Shown one piece after another: positions 58,159 to 64,000 of a stretch of 64,000 nucleotides of DNA. The notes under the pieces were generated by a model. That model saw nothing but the letters and a program-made list of their open reading frames with translations, did not search any database and had not been told where the DNA came from. Position 1 is the first letter of the stretch. Each line of letters begins with the position of its first letter. The translations under genes and the position numbers were made by a program. Source of the stretch: Alternaria dauci (taxonomy: Eukaryota; Ascomycota; Dothideomycetes; Pleosporales; Pleosporaceae); assembly GCF_042100115.1 (NCBI RefSeq), contig NC_091273.1:1364001-1428000 (forward strand). The letters are read 5' to 3'.

Positions 58159-59048
58159 TTACAACTCACCCTTCTTCTCCATTCCAACCGGCTCTCTAAC
58201 CATAATGTCCAACGGTATATTCCTTCCACCCCTCTGCAGGTTGATCCTTCTCGTCTCCTCGAAGCCAAACTTCCTGTAGATCGGAGGGTTGGCCTCATTG
58301 CTCGACTCCAGGTAGCACGGCTTCCCCTCGCGGTCTGCAAGCTTCGTTACATGCTCAATAAGCTTGCGAGCATGACCTTTACCACGGCCGCTGGGCTTGG
58401 TGCCTAGGTAAACAAGATACCAGGCGTCATGCTCTCGCTCGCCGAGCGCAGTATGCATCGTGTCGTGGAGGAGGGGCAGGAACTCGTCGAAGAAACGGCG
58501 CTTGCCTTCAGAGGAGAGGCGGTAGTTGAGGCGCCACATGCCAGAGCGGAATATTGTCAGGTAGTCGTCCATGTTCTGACCGGGCGGCATCCTACGTGCG
58601 TGAGTTCAAAGACCCATGCCAACGTCACAGCTTCGACAACTTACCACAGTGCGACTGCTTCAAAGTCGCCTACCGTAGTCACTAGTCCCTTGAGGATGTG
58701 AGCATACGTTATGTACTCAAGTATCTCGACATGCAAGGCCCATTTCTGCTCCTCAGTCCAGTGCTCACGGTCAGGCACGTCAATAAAGTACCTGGCAACT
58801 TCGTCCTGGCCAAATGCTTCCGCCAGACACTCAGCAGCCTGCTTGTACTCCGCAGCCGTAACGACGCGGACGCCGTCGGTGAGCGGAGGCAGAACAGTAG
58901 CGCCAGCACCCTTTGTTTTCTGCTTCAGGATTCGGAAGCTGGCAGGTACCTCATTGACCCTAATGTTAGCAGACTTCAAGGTTGCTGACTTGGTGTCCAC
59001 TGTGTAGTTACAGCCGACCGGCGTAACGGCAGAGAACGTTTTCGCCAT
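58159..59048 (-). CDS. GNAT-family N-acetyltransferase
   Basis: 278 aa from exons 58645-59048 and 58159-58591; the 53-bp intron (GTAAGT...CGTAG) joins VALW|MPPGQ in frame. The acetyl-CoA loop is clear: YLGTKPSGRGKGHARKLIEH (SGRGKGHA at about 202-209). CYLESSNEANPPIYRKFGFE follows, the usual C-terminal half of the GNAT fold. The N-terminal part (EYKQAAECLAEAFGQDEVARYF) is typical of fungal GNATs of this size. Substrate unknown. Possible targets are small amines or drugs, but nothing in the sequence decides it. Confidence 0.88.
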
Positions 59049-60753
59049 GATTGCAGTTTCGACCGCAAGCTTCTACTAGTATTTAAATGGGATCTGCCGC
59101 TTCGTTTGGTTATAGGGACAGTCGTGGAATTCGCCAGCGTGAGGTGTTCCCCGCAGGGCTCTGAGTAGGATTCGGCGAGGGTGAGAGGTTAGTCACTTGA
59201 ACTGCGGTATATCTAGCTGAGGACCTGAAGTTCAAACAACGCTACTAAATTGTCATCAGTCTGGTTGTGGCAATGGGTCGTCGTGGGCTGAGCAGGAGCC
59301 GTGACCGTCGATTGCCTGCCATGTAGTATACCTTTTCTGAGCTTTGCTGGGTCTTTACGTTTTAGCCGGACGATTAAGATCTCCTGTATGGACTCTAGAG
59401 AGCTGCGATCTCGAGACGGTATCGACTCGAGAAGGGTAGCGTAGTGAAGTGAAGGCTTGACGTAGATCTACCGACATCAATGTAAGAGGCTAGATGAGCT
59501 CCCTCTTGAGTTCAGGCTCGACAGACGCAGTGTGTCAGTCCGATGAGGTAGTCTTGCGTCGATAGTGTGCGTCTCGGGTCAACGATGTGCCAACCTTTAT
59601 GTGTGTGTGTGTGTGGACTGGTGGCCGTAGATGTATGGTTGCTTAGAGTTTGAGCTTTGCTTTTTGACTCGCTAGCAGCTTTGTCACAAGACCAGTGACG
59701 GCACTGCAGTACGATGCTTGGCTGATGTCGAGCAGCTGCAGCGGGCGTCTTATGAAGGGTCGCGAACGGAGGTCGGCTGCAGCCGGTTGCGTATGGCGTG
59801 GGGGTGCAGTAGCTAATGACGTGAGGTGAGTGTAAGCTGACGGTCGGCACCCTGTGCCAGATGTAAGGCTTGTGTGTCTTTGTGGTGCAAGTCAGAGATG
59901 GGAAGCCAGGAGTTTGATATACCTCCATCCACCCTGTCTGATCGGCGCACCAAGCGCCGCCAGGTGGAGGTAGAGGTCATGCTTCACGCATGTAGCTCAG
60001 CGCGGGAGCTATCTTCGGACCAACCACTTGGTACGTTACGCATGCGAGTGTCGTCCTCATTCGTCCTGTGACCTTCAACTTGGTGTCGGGCCGAAGCGGC
60101 TCAACGTAGACGTTGCCCTGTGGCTTGCTTGCTAATCGTTTGGCGTTACAACTTGCGGCTTGCTTGCGAACTGCCCTTGGCGACCGAGATTCAAGACAGA
60201 GAGTACCGGGTCGACATCGGATGCCTGGCGAGAAACTGTGGAGTGAAGAGGAAGGGTTGCATTGCATACCTCGGCTGTACCTCCTCAAAGCAGGTAAGCG
60301 CAAAAGTAACACCAGCATTAGGCCTACGCTCTCTGGCAGCTAACGATAAAGCAAGCACCTGGAACACTTCCGCTACATGATTGTCCGCGTCTGGCTCGGG
60401 TCCTACTAATCTATCAGCTGGAGATATGCCGTAGGCGGGGCTAGCATACATCACCTGTCATGCAATGATATTAAAACACAATGATAGGAGAGAAGCGGAC
60501 CTTGATGCACGCACGATAAAGCCACGCCGACTAGTGGGCGTGGGGAATGATCAAATGGTCAATGACTGGATTAAATGGCAGTTGTGGTATCTAAGAAAGC
60601 CGGGCCTGCATGCACGTACCGCCTCACTTTCGGGAATGGGGGGCAGTCTGGGCCAAGGATCTGGACGCCGGTACGCTCGAATAGCATCGGGAAGGATTGG
60701 CGCACATATTACGGTGCCCTGTCATGTCGTTGGGTAACGCTTCTTCACGCGTC
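59049..60753. other. 1.7-kb gene-poor region; GT microsatellite
   Basis: No protein-like frame. A GT run at 59601-59614. No RNA gene or mobile element recognised. Confidence 0.4.
59601..59614. repeat. GT dinucleotide microsatellite
   Basis: Seven GT units in non-coding DNA. Confidence 0.8.
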
Positions 60754-61660
<907 letters not shown>

Positions 61661-62106
61661 GATTGCGAGTTGGCACGCGTGTAGGCAAAGAGAGTTGAGG
61701 CGTAGAAGATATGCCCCGAGAATTAGGAGGGGCAGTCGGGGTATTGAAGAAAGCGAGCACGCGCCCACCGCCCCTGTCTCTCATGCAGGGTTCCGCCTCC
61801 GCGCCGGTTTGGGTCGATTAGCAGTTCGCCAGTCTGCCTGTAGCAGTTCGCCACGCGTCAGATCACTATGAGAAAAGCTTTTTTTATTGGTTTGCAAGCG
61901 CTTTTGTCTTATTGTCTAGTTTTGACCGTTGCTCATCATGTCGTACTCTTTGCCGAAGCCTATGGGCTTTTTCGATCCAGGTATCAATAACTCAGAAACT
62001 TTTCCGTAACCGGAAGACATGCAGATATGCTCGAAATGACAATCCCTGATAATAGTAAGGAAAACAACCAACTCCAAAAGCCCAGTATATACAAAGCGTC
62101 TTGCGC
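61661..62106. other. IDI1 promoter and homocitrate synthase 3' region
   Basis: Tandem minus-strand genes. T-rich tract at about 61877-61900. No gene seen. Confidence 0.4.
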
Positions 62107-63867
62107 TTAAGCCACGGTGGCAGTCTTGTTCTTCTTGGCGACTGGCACTTCGGCCTGTGCATCGGCGGTGGCGTCAAGCTCCCGCTTCTCTGACACGCCG
62201 TTCAGCTCGGCCTCAGCCTGGGCGAACTTCTTCTTCTCTTCCTCAGTCATACCAGGGAGAAGGGGCACCTCCTCCGTGGCGTGCAGGTTGTTGTGGTAGG
62301 TGCGGATGATCGAGTCGGTGTCGTCAAGCGCAATCTTGCGGATGTCTGCAATGGCCTTGATCTTGGAAGTGCACTCTTTATACTGCGCATCCGTCATCTT
62401 CAAGCCAAGCTGCTCGGCACGGCTCTTGATTGCGTTCCATCCAGTGAGCCTGCTGGCAAAGTGTACGTATCGGGACATGCCGAAATCTTGGGGGTTGATA
62501 ATCTCGTATGTCGAAGGGTTGTTGAGAATGGCCTTGGCGTGGATACCAGCCTTGTGGGTGAAAGCACAGAATCCGGTGATGTAGTTCTGCATACGTTAGT
62601 GCGTGATCTGCTGGAGTCTCTACTGCTGTACAGTTGTAGAACGGGCACTTACGTTGAAGGGGATGTTAACCTCGACAAGATCGGCAACCAAATCCTCAAC
62701 CTCCTTGAGGGCCTTGATGTTGTACTTGCTGGTGACATATTCACGGTCCGCAACAATCATGCGGGCCATGAGACCTCCAAGAGGAGTGATACCATTACGC
62801 TCACCAATGCCAAGCACGGAGGTATCAATGTGAGTGGCACCAGCCTCTAGCGCGCAGAAAGCGTTCGCAATGGCGCAGCCAGAGTCGTTGTGGAAATGTG
62901 TCTCAATGTCGCAGGAAACGACACCGCGGAGAGTTCGTACAAGGTCGTAGACCTGACGAGGAGATGCGCAGCCAACGGTATCGGCGATACCAACACGGTC
63001 GACGCCAACCTTGTCGACAGCGCTGTAAATTGACAGAAGGTCGACGAGATCTGAGCGGAACGAGTCCTCAGAGCTGAATCGGATCTCCTTGCCCTTGCTC
63101 TTGACGAACTCGATGACCTCGAGCGCCGTGTTCTTGATGTATGTCATGTCCTTGCCGTGGCTGTGCTCGCGGAGGTACGCCGAGGTTCCGATGACAACAT
63201 CGAGACCATCAACACCAGTCTCGACAGCAATTCGGGCATCGTCCATGTGGCATCGTACGTGAGTAAGGATCTTGGCTTTCAACTGGCACTTTGTCAGATT
63301 GCGTCCTCACCGCCAAATCATGACAAGGAGAAAAAAAATTACGTACTCCGAGCTTGCAAAGAGCTTCACAGTCCCTTCTTGACTGCTCAGAGGCAGCAGG
63401 GCTGGTGACTTCGATGTCTAGATTTGTGGTCAGCTTCTGAAAGCTTCGCGCCAAGTGCCGCGGAGGATAGCCATACAGTCAACACCAAAGTTGTCAAGAG
63501 CTTTCGCAATCTTGATCTTGGCCTCGAGATCGAAGTAGGCGTTGGCGAATTGCTCGCCCTCTCTCAGTGTGCTCTCTGCACAAGTAAGTTAGCGCTGCTT
63601 TTTTTTTCTTGGTGCCCAAGAGTAAAACTTCAGTCGGCGCGAGTGCGCATCCGATAACGCTGAAGATAGGCGTTATGACGTACCGATAATCTTGAATCGG
63701 CCAACGTTTGACAAGAAGTCGCCAACAGGCGCATATGGGCTCTTGTGCGAAGGGTGAGGGTTCTGTCTGGTCTGAACGCCTGTGAAGCCTTCCTTGGAGC
63801 CGTTGGCGCCGTTGGTGCCATTGCTATGGCCGTTGGTAGCAGGTGTTTCTTCGGGCTGAGGACACAT
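62107..63867 (-). CDS. LYS20: homocitrate synthase
   Basis: First step of the fungal alpha-aminoadipate route to lysine: acetyl-CoA plus 2-oxoglutarate to homocitrate. 487 aa from five exons: 63684-63867, 63477-63575, 63347-63417, 62653-63282 and 62107-62586; all junctions keep the frame and rebuild the conserved core. Motifs in order: [16 protein letters not shown] (metal and substrate site), [40 protein letters not shown] (metal-binding His), [12 protein letters not shown] and [16 protein letters not shown]. Expected to be feedback-inhibited by lysine as in yeast Lys20/Lys21 (family knowledge). Orthologous to Aspergillus lysF-pathway enzyme; LYS20 is the yeast name. The Asn/Gly/Thr-rich N-terminus is not a clear targeting peptide. 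Confidence 0.95.
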
Positions 63868-64000
63868 GTTGGGCAATTGGTGTGGAGGGGAATGAAGAGG
63901 TAGGAGGGTTGGCGGATGCAGGGCGGTATTTGAATGCCGGGCAATCAATTCCAAGGTGAGTCAAGAAGGACAAAAATCTGCTGCGAAGAGCGATGATGAA

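Overview
The window is nuclear DNA of a filamentous ascomycete, most likely a dothideomycete (Pleosporales-like). Evidence: short GT-AG introns of about 45-70 bp, CT-rich leaders, GPI-type cell-wall enzymes, and fungal forms of HMG-CoA reductase, homocitrate synthase, PAG1 and ERG2. No transposon, CRISPR or bacterial operon structure was seen. Order assignment is inference from protein character, not a search.

Layout. 1-4.2 kb: the 3' part of HMG-CoA reductase, then a GPI-anchored GH17 glucanase. 4.6-11.4 kb: a GNAT-like protein and three uncharacterised genes. 11.7-19.7 kb: the giant PAG1/Furry-type morphogenesis scaffold. 21-23.2 kb: NADPH-cytochrome P450 reductase. 23.2-26.6 kb: a gene-free stretch that becomes the spliced leader of an RBMS-like two-RRM protein ending at 28.5 kb. 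29.1-29.3 kb: a tRNA-like Pol III gene. 29.9-34.6 kb: divergent RPN1 (proteasome) and RIO2 (ribosome maturation). 34.9-45.5 kb: mostly orphan or lineage-specific genes, including a stand-alone RapZ-C-like protein and several proteins sharing a W-G-[WY] core, interrupted by eIF2B-alpha; one of these genes has an in-frame stop. 47-52.6 kb: a TDT-family exporter and a GH79 glycosidase. 54.3-64 kb: ERG2, an F-box-like protein, a GNAT acetyltransferase, isopentenyl-diphosphate isomerase and homocitrate synthase, all on the minus strand.

How the genes work together. Four genes belong to or directly support the mevalonate-ergosterol pathway: HMG-CoA reductase (mevalonate), IDI1 (IPP/DMAPP), CPR (electrons for CYP51, CYP61 and squalene epoxidase) and ERG2 (C-8 isomerisation). 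They are dispersed among housekeeping genes rather than packed as a cluster. The other recognisable genes serve protein turnover, ribosome and translation control, lysine synthesis, cell polarity and wall remodelling. The orphan genes between about 35 and 45 kb are the least understood part. Gene models were built by hand from splice signals and reading frames; starts of several orphan genes and of PAG1 remain uncertain.
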